From: Neptunomonas sp.
GTDB taxonomy: Bacteria; Pseudomonadota; Gammaproteobacteria; Pseudomonadales; Balneatricaceae
DNA: 64,000 bases
Assembly: GCF_016744175.1 (NCBI RefSeq)
Contig: NZ_JADGEV010000008.1
Coordinates: 59,275-123,274, forward strand
Direction of reading: 5' to 3'
Part shown: positions 26,805-35,737 of the stretch, one piece after another
Position numbering within the stretch: position 1 is the first letter of the stretch
Layout of the letters: every line of letters starts with the position of its first letter
Position numbers and translations under genes: made by a program
The notes under the pieces: model-generated
The model's database searches: none
Told to the model about the DNA's origin: nothing
What the model saw: only the letters and a program-made list of their open reading frames with translations

Positions 26805-28475
26805 ATGTTTGATCCCTCGAAAATTAGACGTGACTTTCCGATACTCTCTAGCAGGATCAATGGGCAGCCATTGATCTACTTTGATAACGCAGCCACGACA
26901 CAAAAGCCCCGTTGCGTTATTGATAGCATCTCTCGCTTTTATAAACTCACTAACAGTAATGTCCACCGGGGCTCACATACCCTTTCGAACCGTGCAACCA
27001 ATGAGTTTGAAGCTGCGCGCTCAGAAGCCGCAAGCATAATCAATGCACCCCATTCTGAAGAGATAATCTGGACACGCGGAGCCACTGAAGCGGTTAATTT
27101 GATTGCACAATCCTATGCAGATTCAATACTACATCAAGACGATACCGTTTTAGTCTCGGTCATGGAGCACCATGCCAATATCGTTCCTTGGCAACAAATT
27201 GTTCAAAAAAAGGGGGCTAGTATTGTTGTTATCCCACTCACCCAAAGCGGCGAATTAGACCTAGTAGCGTACCAACAATTACTCACTCAGCATCGGCCTA
27301 AGATAGTTACCATCACACATGTTTCAAATGCTCTCGGTGTAATAAATCCAGTCGAAAAAATCACAAAAATGGCAAAATCAATAGGTGCGACTGTCGTTAT
27401 AGATGGTGCACAAGCTATTGCGCATGAGCTGGTTGATGTACAGAGCATCGGTTGTGATTTCTATTTTTTTTCGGGGCACAAGTGCTACGGCCCAACTGGC
27501 ATTGGCGTACTCTGGGGGCGTAAAGCATTACTAGAACAGATGCCTCCCTGGCAGTGCGGTGGGGAGATGATTGAACGAGTCAGTTTTTCTGGTACCACCT
27601 TTAACCGCCTTCCCTTCAAATTTGAAGCGGGCACTCCCCCTATAGCTGATGCCATCGCGCTGTCTGAAGCGTTAAAGTATATCAAAAACCTTGATCGCGA
27701 AGCGGTTGCGGCACATGAGAAAGCCCTAAGAGAACTTGCCGTTCAGCATTGCCAAAATATTGAAGGAATCTCTCTTTTAGCCATAGTCCCTAGTAATGTT
27801 GGCATTCTCTCTTTTACTGTTGAAGGGGTTCATAATCAGGATCTAGCCTCGTTATTAGATCAATCAGGTATTGCTGTGCGTAGTGGCCATCACTGCACCA
27901 TGCCACTTATGGATTACTTAGGCTGCGATGGGACCGTCCGTGCTTCGTTTGCATTATATAATACCGAAGCAGAAGTAGCGCGCTTTGCTGAAGTACTGAA
28001 AAGCTGTGTATTAACACTCAAAGATAACGGTCATACACATACCGACGAAGTAAAAACCATATTACCTTACTGTGAGACACAAGAGCTCCAAACGCTCGTT
28101 GAAAAACTCAGTGCGGCACCCAACTGGCAAGCAAGGTTTGACCTACTTCTAAACACTGGGAAATTGCTACCAACACTGCCGATGAATTACAAAGTTGATG
28201 AGTATAGAGTCGCTGGCTGCGAGTCTACTGTGTGGCTGATAGCAGAACAACAGCCGGATCTTTCATGGATGTTTGCAATCGATTCAGATGCAAAACTGAT
28301 GCGTGGAATTATTTACTTGATACTGTCAGCTGTTCAGCACCAAACGAGCGAGGCAATCCAAGCACTACAAACAGATAAGCTATTGCGCTCATGTGGCTTA
28401 ACGAGCTTTTTGAGCCCTTCACGGACTAACGGCATCCAATCCATTATCAATCAAGTAAAGCATCTGACGACATAA
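26805..28475 (+). CDS. sufS: SufS-SufE fusion: cysteine desulfurase with sulfur-acceptor domain
   Basis: A 556-residue fusion. Residues 1-405 are a group II cysteine desulfurase: the PLP Lys226 is in FSGHKCYGPTG and the active Cys364 in VRSGHHCTMPL. Residues about 415-556 are a SufE/CsdE domain, whose sulfur-accepting Cys472 lies in YRVAGCESTVWL. In most bacteria these are two proteins; SufE takes the persulfide from SufS and passes it to the SufBCD scaffold. Here both active Cys residues are intact. No sufABCD genes are nearby, so it may be a stand-alone CsdA-CsdE-type system. It ends the arsC-like/wrbA/DUF2069 run, with the start one base after the previous stop. Confidence 0.93.
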   Translation: MFDPSKIRRDFPILSSRINGQPLIYFDNAATTQKPRCVIDSISRFYKLTNSNVHRGSHTLSNRATNEFEAARSEAASIINAPHSEEIIWTRGATEAVNLIAQSYADSILHQDDTVLVSVMEHHANIVPWQQIVQKKGASIVVIPLTQSGELDLVAYQQLLTQHRPKIVTITHVSNALGVINPVEKITKMAKSIGATVVIDGAQAIAHELVDVQSIGCDFYFFSGHKCYGPTGIGVLWGRKALLEQMPPWQCGGEMIERVSFSGTTFNRLPFKFEAGTPPIADAIALSEALKYIKNLDREAVAAHEKALRELAVQHCQNIEGISLLAIVPSNVGILSFTVEGVHNQDLASLLDQSGIAVRSGHHCTMPLMDYLGCDGTVRASFALYNTEAEVARFAEVLKSCVLTLKDNGHTHTDEVKTILPYCETQELQTLVEKLSAAPNWQARFDLLLNTGKLLPTLPMNYKVDEYRVAGCESTVWLIAEQQPDLSWMFAIDSDAKLMRGIIYLILSAVQHQTSEAIQALQTDKLLRSCGLTSFLSPSRTNGIQSIINQVKHLTT

Positions 28476-28634
28476 ACACAAGCCACCTCATTACCTCTCC
28501 TTTGTTTTCTAGCCCTTGATCTTTACCCAACAATCACAGAAGATCCTATATAATACTTCAAGCTATTAACGATAAAGAAGTTTAAAAAGAACAACTAAGC
28601 TTACCCCATACAATTTCAATAAAGCGACAGCATA

Positions 28635-29555
28635 ATGAACCTTAATGATGTAAGCCTTTTTATTCGCATTGTTGAAACCGGAAGCTTTACCTCTGCAGCA
28701 GAAAGCCTAGGTATTCAAAAGTCCACGATCAGCCGCCGTATTGCCCAACTCGAAGACGAGTTAGGGGTTCGTTTACTACAAAGAACAACACGTAAACTAA
28801 AGCTCACTGACGATGGAGAAGAGCTGTTCGCTCGATGCCAACCGCTTATTAATGAACTAGACACAGCAAAAGACCACCTATCCGCTACTCAGAATAATCC
28901 CCGAGGCCGACTGCGTATTACAATGCCATCTGATTTAGGCGTATTTATGATGAACGAAGTTGTTGGCACGTTCATGAAGCGTTACCCTCAGATAATGCTC
29001 GAAGTTGAACTAAGTACTCGGGTAATAGATTTAATAGAAGAAGGGATTGACCTCGCCATTCGTGTCGGTGAACTAGCAGACTCAAGCCTTATTGCCAGAC
29101 GCGTAGCCAGCGTATCGCGCGGACTTTATGCCTCGCCTACTTACCTAGCTAAACACGGCACCCCAAAAACACCGGATGATCTTCAAAATCATGAATGCTA
29201 CGGGATATTAAAAGCAATTGAACACTGGGAATTTGATAACTGGGATGAGGCTGTTGAAGTCACTGGCCACTTAAAAGCAAACAGTATCAGCTTTATTCGG
29301 GAAATATTATTGCAGGATATGGGCATTGCAAGAATGCCACGTGTATTCTGTTGTAATAGTGTTCAGCGTGGTGATCTTGTGGAAATACTTAGCGATTACT
29401 CCCCTCCGCCTATAGAGGTCAATGCACTCTACCCTAGTCGGAGGCATTTAAACCCTAAAGTGCGCCTGTTTATTGATCATATGATGGAAATGATTGGTGA
29501 CCATCCATGGGCCAATGAGCACATGGTTACACCCATTTCAAATCATAGCCTTTAA
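28635..29555 (+). CDS. LysR family transcriptional regulator
   Basis: A 306-residue LysR-type regulator. The N-terminal helix-turn-helix reads FTSAAESLGIQKSTISRRIA, with wing LLQRTTRKLKLTDDG. The sensor domain includes VIDLIEEGIDLAIRVGELADSSLIARRV, placing it in the same CrgA-like branch as the regulator at 19134. It converges on the next LysR gene. There is no divergent target gene: the sufS fusion upstream is on the same strand, with a 159-base gap in which I see nothing else. The target is unknown. Confidence 0.92.
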   Translation: MNLNDVSLFIRIVETGSFTSAAESLGIQKSTISRRIAQLEDELGVRLLQRTTRKLKLTDDGEELFARCQPLINELDTAKDHLSATQNNPRGRLRITMPSDLGVFMMNEVVGTFMKRYPQIMLEVELSTRVIDLIEEGIDLAIRVGELADSSLIARRVASVSRGLYASPTYLAKHGTPKTPDDLQNHECYGILKAIEHWEFDNWDEAVEVTGHLKANSISFIREILLQDMGIARMPRVFCCNSVQRGDLVEILSDYSPPPIEVNALYPSRRHLNPKVRLFIDHMMEMIGDHPWANEHMVTPISNHSL

Positions 29556-29588
29556 TAAGCTAACTGATCGCTGACTTATAAGGCGCTA

Positions 29589-30434
29589 CTAAGCAACCGC
29601 TGGGCTCTCCAGTACTTGTCCAAGCACACCCATCCCAGATTGCATTGATGATTCTTTATGATGAATGAGTAATGTAGGAATTGTGGCTATATCAGGATCC
29701 AGCGGCAAACATACCAAGCGTTCTTTATGCTGGCTCTGCTCAACCACAGCCTTAGGCATTAAAGTCACTCCTAACCCAAAAGCAACACAACCGAGAATAC
29801 CCTCAAGTGTTCCCATTTCCATAACTTCAAATAGACTGACATGCTGACGCAACCACCGTAACGCTCTCTCACGATACGCGCAGCCTTCACGAAAAACTAT
29901 CAGCGTATCTGCTCGCTTCCCTTCACGGCTTTGAACAACAACCAACTCCTCCGTTGCTACAGTGCGAGTGATAAGGTCAGGGTGCGCAAAAGGCCCGGCA
30001 ATAAAAGCACAATCAAGCTCATACATAAGAACACGATGGATAAGCTCTCGGCTTGTATTTGCATTAATCTTTACATCAATGCTTGGATAAGCCTCATGTA
30101 AATTAAGCAATACTTGGGGCAAACGAATAGCCGCAAAACTTTCCATTGACCCTATGCGTATTTCCCCTCCCTGATCAAGACTCTGCTTAATAGCAAACTT
30201 AGCCTGCTTCTCCAAGTGCAGTATTTGTCTTGCGTATTCCAGCAATACCTTCCCTTCCGGTGTTAACGATAAGTTGCGCCCCTTTCTAAAAAAAAGATCG
30301 GCACCCGCCTCTGTTTCAAGGCGTTTAATACGTGTCGTCACATTAGACTGAACCGTATGCAGCACTCTTGAGGCAGCAAGCACCCCACCCTCATCAACAA
30401 CAGCGCAGAAGGTTAGCAATCCAAGAAATTCCAC
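29589..30434 (-). CDS. LysR family regulator divergent from MFS transporter
   Basis: A 281-residue LysR-type regulator with helix-turn-helix AASRVLHTVQSNVTTRIKRL and wing FRKGRNLSLTPEG. The sensor domain includes IRIGSMESFAAIRLPQVL and a Cys-containing FREGCAYRERALRWL. I place the start at GTG 30434, preceded by TGGAG at seven bases and giving the usual short LysR N-terminus; an ATG at 30476 has no ribosome binding site and would fall inside the palindrome at 30471-30487. It is divergent from an MFS transporter that it likely controls. Confidence 0.87.
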   Translation of the reverse strand: MEFLGLLTFCAVVDEGGVLAASRVLHTVQSNVTTRIKRLETEAGADLFFRKGRNLSLTPEGKVLLEYARQILHLEKQAKFAIKQSLDQGGEIRIGSMESFAAIRLPQVLLNLHEAYPSIDVKINANTSRELIHRVLMYELDCAFIAGPFAHPDLITRTVATEELVVVQSREGKRADTLIVFREGCAYRERALRWLRQHVSLFEVMEMGTLEGILGCVAFGLGVTLMPKAVVEQSQHKERLVCLPLDPDIATIPTLLIHHKESSMQSGMGVLGQVLESPAVA

Positions 30435-30470
30435 CTCATATCTCCAAATCAGAACTGTTCCTTCTAAAAA

Positions 30471-30487
30471 TATCATTTGTTTTGATA
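30471..30487. promoter_or_regulatory. LysR-type operator candidate between LysR and MFS genes
   Basis: TATCA and TGATA flank seven bases in perfect dyad symmetry, containing the ATC-N9-GAT form of the LysR T-N11-A box. It lies 37 bases before the GTG start of the regulator and 46 bases before the transporter ATG. Confidence 0.5.
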
Positions 30488-30532
30488 CTAATCACTATTT
30501 AACCTTACTAGAAATAATTCAGCGATGATTAT

Positions 30533-31732
30533 ATGAAGACGCAAGCACAGCAGAATGAGAAGTATTTTGTATTAGCCGCCGGGGTTATTAGCCTTGTACT
30601 CTTGCTTGGTATAGCACGATTTGCTTATACACCGTTGATTCCTATTATGCTCAAAAAAACTATTCTGTCTGACCTTAGCGCTGGTTGGCTGGCCGCTATT
30701 AATTATGCAGGCTATATGTGCGGAGCCTTAATTGCTTCGTCCGTTAATAGTTTAATGCTGAAAGACACGCTCTATCGAGCAGGCTTAATTATCGCCATCA
30801 TTACTACAGCAGGTATGGCTTTAGCTGAAGACACGCTGGTTTGGGCAATCATGAGATTTTTTGCCGGTTTGAGTAGTGCAGCCGGATTATTAATTGCTTC
30901 TGGTTTAGTACTTAACTGGCTTATGCGAAATAATTTTCGGAGGGAACTCGGTATTCATTTTATGGGCGTTGGGCTTGGTATTGTATTCACAGCTATCGCT
31001 GTTGAAATAATGATTGATCACTACAACTGGAAAGACCAGTGGATTCTATTAGGCATAACATCAATTTTTCTGGCTATCCCTGCATGGCGATGGCTTCCTC
31101 GCCCTCACGATGGCACTGTTACAACCGATGGCGAGGCGCTCCAAGATAACCCGCCAACCCGTCGTTTTATAGGGTTAATGATGTCATCATATTTTTGTGC
31201 AGGCTTTGGATATGTCATCAATGCTACTTTTACCGTAGCTATGATCGAGCGCCTACCTGACCTTCAAGGTATGGGTGAGCAGATATGGCTGGTTATAGGG
31301 CTAACAGCAATCCCCTCTGTATTAGTGTGGGAGAAAATAGCACGCAAAACAGGAACTTTATATGCTTTGCTTCTGTGCTACATCATTCATATTATTGGTA
31401 TTTTAGTACCTGTTTTTTATACTACGCTCGCTGCTGCCATGATAAGCGCTATTCTATATGGTTGCACCTTCATAGGGATTGTTAGTCTTGTTCTTACAAT
31501 GGCCGGTCGATTTTATCCCACTAAACCTGCAAAGCTAATGGGTAAACTAACCCTTTCGTACGGCATCGCACAAATTTTGGCTCCTGCTGCGGCTGGCGTT
31601 ATGGCCGAACAAACCGGCCACTATACAGGCAGCTTAATAATGGCAGCAGTAATGATGATAATCGGAACATTTATCCTCGCACTACTTATTGTCACTGAAA
31701 ATAAAAATGTAAGAGTGCTAGATCCTGCTTAA
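30533..31732 (+). CDS. MFS transporter, YbfB/YjiJ-like
   Basis: A 399-residue major facilitator protein with twelve predicted membrane segments. The first segment carries GIARFAYTPLIPIML, characteristic of the YbfB/YjiJ group, and the middle loop after segment 6 is short and polar (residues about 185-210). The substrate is unknown. It is divergent from a LysR gene with a LysR-box-like palindrome between them, a common arrangement for a regulated efflux or uptake pump. It is followed by another LysR gene after 89 bases. Confidence 0.9.
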   Translation: MKTQAQQNEKYFVLAAGVISLVLLLGIARFAYTPLIPIMLKKTILSDLSAGWLAAINYAGYMCGALIASSVNSLMLKDTLYRAGLIIAIITTAGMALAEDTLVWAIMRFFAGLSSAAGLLIASGLVLNWLMRNNFRRELGIHFMGVGLGIVFTAIAVEIMIDHYNWKDQWILLGITSIFLAIPAWRWLPRPHDGTVTTDGEALQDNPPTRRFIGLMMSSYFCAGFGYVINATFTVAMIERLPDLQGMGEQIWLVIGLTAIPSVLVWEKIARKTGTLYALLLCYIIHIIGILVPVFYTTLAAAMISAILYGCTFIGIVSLVLTMAGRFYPTKPAKLMGKLTLSYGIAQILAPAAAGVMAEQTGHYTGSLIMAAVMMIIGTFILALLIVTENKNVRVLDPA

Positions 31733-31821
31733 TGCCATTAGTTACGCTATTCAGAATATAAAAGGCTATACTTACTTGCTCTATATCTGATTTTCTTAAG
31801 CAGTATGGCCAACAGGATTTT

Positions 31822-32682
31822 ATGGATACCAATACGTTATCAGCCTTTATTGCTGTCGCTGAGAACCATTCTTTTTCATTAGCAGCTCAGCAACTATTTT
31901 TAACACAATCAGCTGTAAGCAAGCGCATAGCACTACTTGAAGATCAACTCAGCCAAAAGCTCTTTGATAGAATTGGAAGGACAGTAACATTAACGGAGGC
32001 TGGCCGTGAGCTACTTCCCAAAGCAAAAACTATTGTAAACGCTATTAAAGATGCCAGTCGTGCTATGGGGAACCTTTCTGGCATTGTAAAAGGCCCTTTA
32101 TCACTCGCCGCCAGCCACCACATTAGCTTACATCGCCTTCCGCCCATCTTGCGTCGTTTTACTAAAGCATATCCAGAAGTTCAACTAAACTTACGCTTTG
32201 ACGAATCCGAAATCGCCTACAATGGCGTGTTACATGGGGACCTTGAATTAGCGCTAATCACATTAGCCCCAAAGCCTGATCCCGCAATACACTCAAAATC
32301 TATCTGGGTAGATCAACTAAAATATGTCGTTGCACGCGATCACCCTCTCGCTAGAAAAAAAACAGTAACCTTGGAAGAACTAACCCATTACTCAGCGATT
32401 CTTCCCGGCGCTACAACATTTACGCAGCAGATTGTAGTAGAGCAATTTCAAAAAAAATCTCTTAACTTGAATGTAGCAATATCTACCAATTATCTTGATA
32501 CAATCCGTATGATGGTAAGTATTGGGCTAGGTTGGAGCTTATTACCAGAAACGATGATTGATGAATCCCTAACTGTACTTGAAACAGGTTCAGAACCTAT
32601 TAAGCGCCACTTAGGCTATATACATCATAGAGATAGAACACTTTCTAATGCAGCCAGTAAACTCGTGGATATGCTATCTTAA
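31822..32682 (+). CDS. LysR family regulator
   Basis: A 286-residue LysR-type regulator with helix-turn-helix FSLAAQQLFLTQSAVSKRIA and wing LFDRIGRTVTLTEAG. The sensor domain begins near GPLSLAASHHISLHRLP and includes HGDLELALITLAP; this looks like the CysB/CbbR-type branch rather than the CrgA-like branch of its neighbours. It lies downstream of the MFS gene and 74 bases upstream of phaE on the same strand. It may control either neighbour, or neither. Confidence 0.91.
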   Translation: MDTNTLSAFIAVAENHSFSLAAQQLFLTQSAVSKRIALLEDQLSQKLFDRIGRTVTLTEAGRELLPKAKTIVNAIKDASRAMGNLSGIVKGPLSLAASHHISLHRLPPILRRFTKAYPEVQLNLRFDESEIAYNGVLHGDLELALITLAPKPDPAIHSKSIWVDQLKYVVARDHPLARKKTVTLEELTHYSAILPGATTFTQQIVVEQFQKKSLNLNVAISTNYLDTIRMMVSIGLGWSLLPETMIDESLTVLETGSEPIKRHLGYIHHRDRTLSNAASKLVDMLS

Positions 32683-32756
32683 TCCTAATGGCTATTCATA
32701 AAAAAAATTAGCTCCATTACACTCCCTATTTATTATGTATGATTTGAGGTAGACGC

Positions 32757-33749
32757 GTGCCTAGTGAGAAAAACGACCCCATGCAGGCACTACTCCAACA
32801 GCAGCAAGCTCTATTCAAAGAATGGATTAAAGAGCATGCAACACACGACGAGCCCGAAAAGACTCCGCCTCATTATGAATCACGAGATATGGCGCGTGTT
32901 TCAGCTATTCTTGCGACACAGACCACTGAATTTTTGCAGTTTGGGAAAACAGTACTAGAACAACACAACAATAAATCACTGAAGAACATCATAGAATCTC
33001 CTTTGACTCATTTCCGTGATTTTGTTCAACAGCAAACGGGAGAAGCGCTACTCAAACAATGGGAGCTTCCCGAAAACGTTGCAGCATTATTTAAAACACA
33101 TAGTTTTCATGATGACATTCTGTTTGAAAATCCCTATTTAAGCGGCTTAAAAAGCTTACTTAATACACCCTCCATTGGGACAAGCCATGAGTTCCAAAAA
33201 AACACGCGCGATGGTATTAAACACTTACTCGAATACCAAGATGCTCTAACCGAATATATTGAGCAATATAGTCAGATAAACATTCAGGCTAGCGAAAAGA
33301 TGATGCTAGCGTTAGCCGAAGGTGAGGATATTGTTGAAACACTCGGAGCACTCCATAATCTCTGGGTTAACTGCTATGAGACAGCTTATTCTGAGTGTCT
33401 TTATACTCAACAGTACCAAAAAAGCCATGGTAGAGTCTCAAATGCACTTATGTGCCTGCGCAAGTATGCTCAGGACATGCGCGATATTCAATTTGAGGCC
33501 ATAGGACTAGCAACACGCAAAGGCTTAGATACAGCGCTACAACGCCAACATGCTCTGCGCAAAGAGATCCGTAGAATAAATAGATCTCTTGAAGATGTGA
33601 AAGAAGCTCAGAGCCAAACATTAATCTCTGAGTTAAAAAATACTGTTCAGCAGCTATCCTTAGACGTTCTCTCTCTTAAACAGGAATTATCTGAGCTAAA
33701 GTCGCCAGCATCAATTAAAAACGGAGCTAGCACCGATGAAAAACCTTAA
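32757..33749 (+). CDS. phaE: Class III PHA synthase subunit PhaE
   Basis: A 330-residue, mostly helical, charged protein matching PhaE, the partner of PhaC in class III polyhydroxyalkanoate synthases. The C-terminal part carries the PhaE-type region with LATRKGLDTALQRQHALRKE and a coiled coil (about residues 265-320) that contacts PhaC. The start is GTG 32757 with GAGGT six bases before. The stop overlaps the phaC start by 14 bases, so the two subunits are translationally linked. The N-terminal 60 residues are Gln/Glu-rich and not conserved. PhaE has no catalytic residues but is required for synthase activity in characterised class III enzymes. Confidence 0.9.
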   Translation: MPSEKNDPMQALLQQQQALFKEWIKEHATHDEPEKTPPHYESRDMARVSAILATQTTEFLQFGKTVLEQHNNKSLKNIIESPLTHFRDFVQQQTGEALLKQWELPENVAALFKTHSFHDDILFENPYLSGLKSLLNTPSIGTSHEFQKNTRDGIKHLLEYQDALTEYIEQYSQINIQASEKMMLALAEGEDIVETLGALHNLWVNCYETAYSECLYTQQYQKSHGRVSNALMCLRKYAQDMRDIQFEAIGLATRKGLDTALQRQHALRKEIRRINRSLEDVKEAQSQTLISELKNTVQQLSLDVLSLKQELSELKSPASIKNGASTDEKP

Positions 33750-34806
33750 GCTCGATCCCAACAAGATCCAACACGAGCTCATAGACTTAGAGAAAAAACT
33801 TCAAGATAGTTATAAAACCTTACAAAAAATTCCTGAGATTGATGTTGCGCAATCTAAAGGAAAAGAAATATTTTCTCAGGATAAGCTTAAGCTTTTATAC
33901 TTTCCAGGAAATAACAAAGCAATAAAGCGCTGCACAACGCCCTTATTAATCACATACGCTCTTGTTAACCGCTGGTATATGATTGATTTACAACCCGATA
34001 AATCATTATTAAAAGCACTTAATGAACTCGGCCTAGATATTTACATTATTGATTGGGGCTACCCCGGCCCAGAAGACCGATTTACCGATCTCGACGATTA
34101 TATAAATGAGTATATTAATAACTGTGTAAACCAAGTTTGTAAGCATGCACAAGTAAAGAAAACCAATATTCTCGGTATATGTCAGGGCGGTACTTTAAGC
34201 CTTTGCTATGCAGCCATTCATGGTGAAAAAATCAAAAACCTCATCACCATGGTTACTCCCGTAGACTTTCAAACAAAAACAAACCTGCTGAGTTTATTAG
34301 CACGATCAGTTGATGTGGACTTAGCCGTATCTACCTATGGCAATATCCCCGGTGAAATGCTCAATGATTCTTATAATTCACTAATGCCTATGCGCTTGGG
34401 TATTCAAAAAAATCTAGGCATGCCTAATCAACTCGACACAACAGATAGTGCCTTGAATTTTTTACGTATGGAGAAGTGGATTTATGATAGCCCAGATCAA
34501 GCAGGCGAAGCTTTCAGAGAATTTATTAAATGGTTCTTTCAAGAGAATCGCTTAATTAAAAATCAGCTCAGTATCGGCGAATACTCAGTTAGGTTAGCCA
34601 ACATCACACAACCTGTACTAAACATATATGGGACATATGACCATTTAGTTCCGCCTGAGGCATCTACTGCATTAGGAAAATATGTTGGAAGCGATGACTA
34701 TCAAGAAGCAGAGATAAATGCAGGTCATATTGGTGTGTTCGTGAGCGGAAAGTCGCAAGCTATCGTTCCAGAAAAAATCAATAGCTGGCTTTTAGACAGA
34801 GACTAG
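33736..34806 (+). CDS. phaC: Class III PHA synthase catalytic subunit PhaC
   Basis: A 356-residue alpha/beta-hydrolase-fold polyhydroxyalkanoate synthase of the short (class III/IV) type. The lipase-like box GICQGG holds the nucleophile Cys149; Asp302 lies in YGTYDHLVPP and His331 in NAGHIGVF. These three positions coincide with the numbering known for the Allochromatium vinosum enzyme. It polymerises 3-hydroxyacyl-CoA to short-chain PHA on granule surfaces. The preceding phaE makes it class III, where class IV would carry a PhaR subunit (a different protein from the repressor phaR nearby). phaE and phaC overlap; a convergent phaR repressor gene follows 41 bases after the stop. Confidence 0.96.
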   Translation: MKNLKLDPNKIQHELIDLEKKLQDSYKTLQKIPEIDVAQSKGKEIFSQDKLKLLYFPGNNKAIKRCTTPLLITYALVNRWYMIDLQPDKSLLKALNELGLDIYIIDWGYPGPEDRFTDLDDYINEYINNCVNQVCKHAQVKKTNILGICQGGTLSLCYAAIHGEKIKNLITMVTPVDFQTKTNLLSLLARSVDVDLAVSTYGNIPGEMLNDSYNSLMPMRLGIQKNLGMPNQLDTTDSALNFLRMEKWIYDSPDQAGEAFREFIKWFFQENRLIKNQLSIGEYSVRLANITQPVLNIYGTYDHLVPPEASTALGKYVGSDDYQEAEINAGHIGVFVSGKSQAIVPEKINSWLLDRD

Positions 34807-34847
34807 AGAAAGTCACATCTCTCTCCAATCTCTACATATATATTGTT

Positions 34848-35354
34848 TTACTTTCCAGACTTTTTATCTGAAGTATCAGTAGGATCTTTCGTTTCATTTT
34901 CAGAATGTGCAGCTGCACTATCCCCAGGCATTTCACCCGGTTTAAACATATTCCACACAGCCATGTTTCGATCCGCAATACTATTCATCATAGTAAGAGG
35001 ATTCGCGACTCCCATCATGGTTTGCATTTGCTCTTTGATGCGGTCTTGGTGCTCAAGAAACGAAGCAATACTCTGTTCCAAGTACTGGCTCATCATGCCT
35101 TGCATGCTGTCGCCATAAAAACGAATAAGCTGCTGCAACACTTGATTTGTTAGCAGTGTTCCGTGCCCATCTCCTTCTTGCTCACTAATAATTTGAAGAA
35201 GAATATTTCGAGTCAGATCATTACCTGTTTTCGAATCGAGAACTTGAAATGCTTCGCTGCTTAAGACTAGTTCTTTAACATCTTCAAGGGTGACATAACA
35301 ACTGCGTGAAGTGTCATAAAGGCGTCGATTGGTGTATTTTCGAAGAATTCGCAA
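34848..35354 (-). CDS. phaR: Polyhydroxyalkanoate synthesis repressor PhaR
   Basis: A 168-residue PHA-responsive repressor. The N-terminal PhaR DNA-binding domain shows RILRKYTNRRLYDTSRSCYV, one of the most conserved stretches of this family, then two PHB-accumulation-regulatory segments, including LRFYGDSMQGMM-like QLIRFYGDSMQGMMSQYLEQ (about residues 75-94). The tail is acidic and low in complexity. PhaR binds promoters of phasin and its own gene and is released by binding PHA granules. The start is TTG at 35354 with GAGAG upstream; no ATG fits the conserved N-terminus. It is convergent with phaC. The class I-type repressor occurring with a class III synthase is normal for some gammaproteobacteria. 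Confidence 0.93.
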   Translation of the reverse strand: MRILRKYTNRRLYDTSRSCYVTLEDVKELVLSSEAFQVLDSKTGNDLTRNILLQIISEQEGDGHGTLLTNQVLQQLIRFYGDSMQGMMSQYLEQSIASFLEHQDRIKEQMQTMMGVANPLTMMNSIADRNMAVWNMFKPGEMPGDSAAAHSENETKDPTDTSDKKSGK

Positions 35355-35400
35355 CGTGTTATCTCTCTATTTACTACATGATTATTTCGATAAGTAGTGA

Positions 35401-35655
35401 TTAGCTTTTCTTATTGTCTGATGACCCATAACCCTGCATCATATTCAGTATTAACTTCTGCATTGATTCCATCGAGCCAACACTGTTAGTGATGTAGGGT
35501 TTAAGCAATGTAAGCGGATCATAACCTTCTGCTCCCGCGTCCATTTGCTCTCTAACTTTTTTAATCATTTCATCCTGAAGTGATGCTACATCAGGAAGCC
35601 CCATAACTTGACGCAACTCACTCGGCGTCATCTCAACATCTACTTTAAAATTCAT
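35401..35655 (-). CDS. DUF6489-like small protein of the PHA cluster
   Basis: An 84-residue protein rich in Met and acidic residues, resembling the DUF6489 family found near PHA genes. Its MTPSELRQVMGLPDV element and the Met-rich C-terminal helix (SMESMQKLILNMM) echo the membrane- or granule-associated helices of phasins and PhaR. AAAGGG lies seven bases before the ATG at 35655; a longer upstream frame would overlap the MFS gene and adds an unrelated hydrophobic stretch, so I reject it. It lies directly upstream of phaR on the same strand, with a 46-base gap, and may be cotranscribed. The function is unknown. Confidence 0.78.
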   Translation of the reverse strand: MNFKVDVEMTPSELRQVMGLPDVASLQDEMIKKVREQMDAGAEGYDPLTLLKPYITNSVGSMESMQKLILNMMQGYGSSDNKKS

Positions 35656-35737
35656 GTCATAACCCTTTGTTATGCCGCAGAATACAAGACTCCACTTCAC
35701 TATATAGCGATACTTACCGCAGTGCAAAATATTAGCA

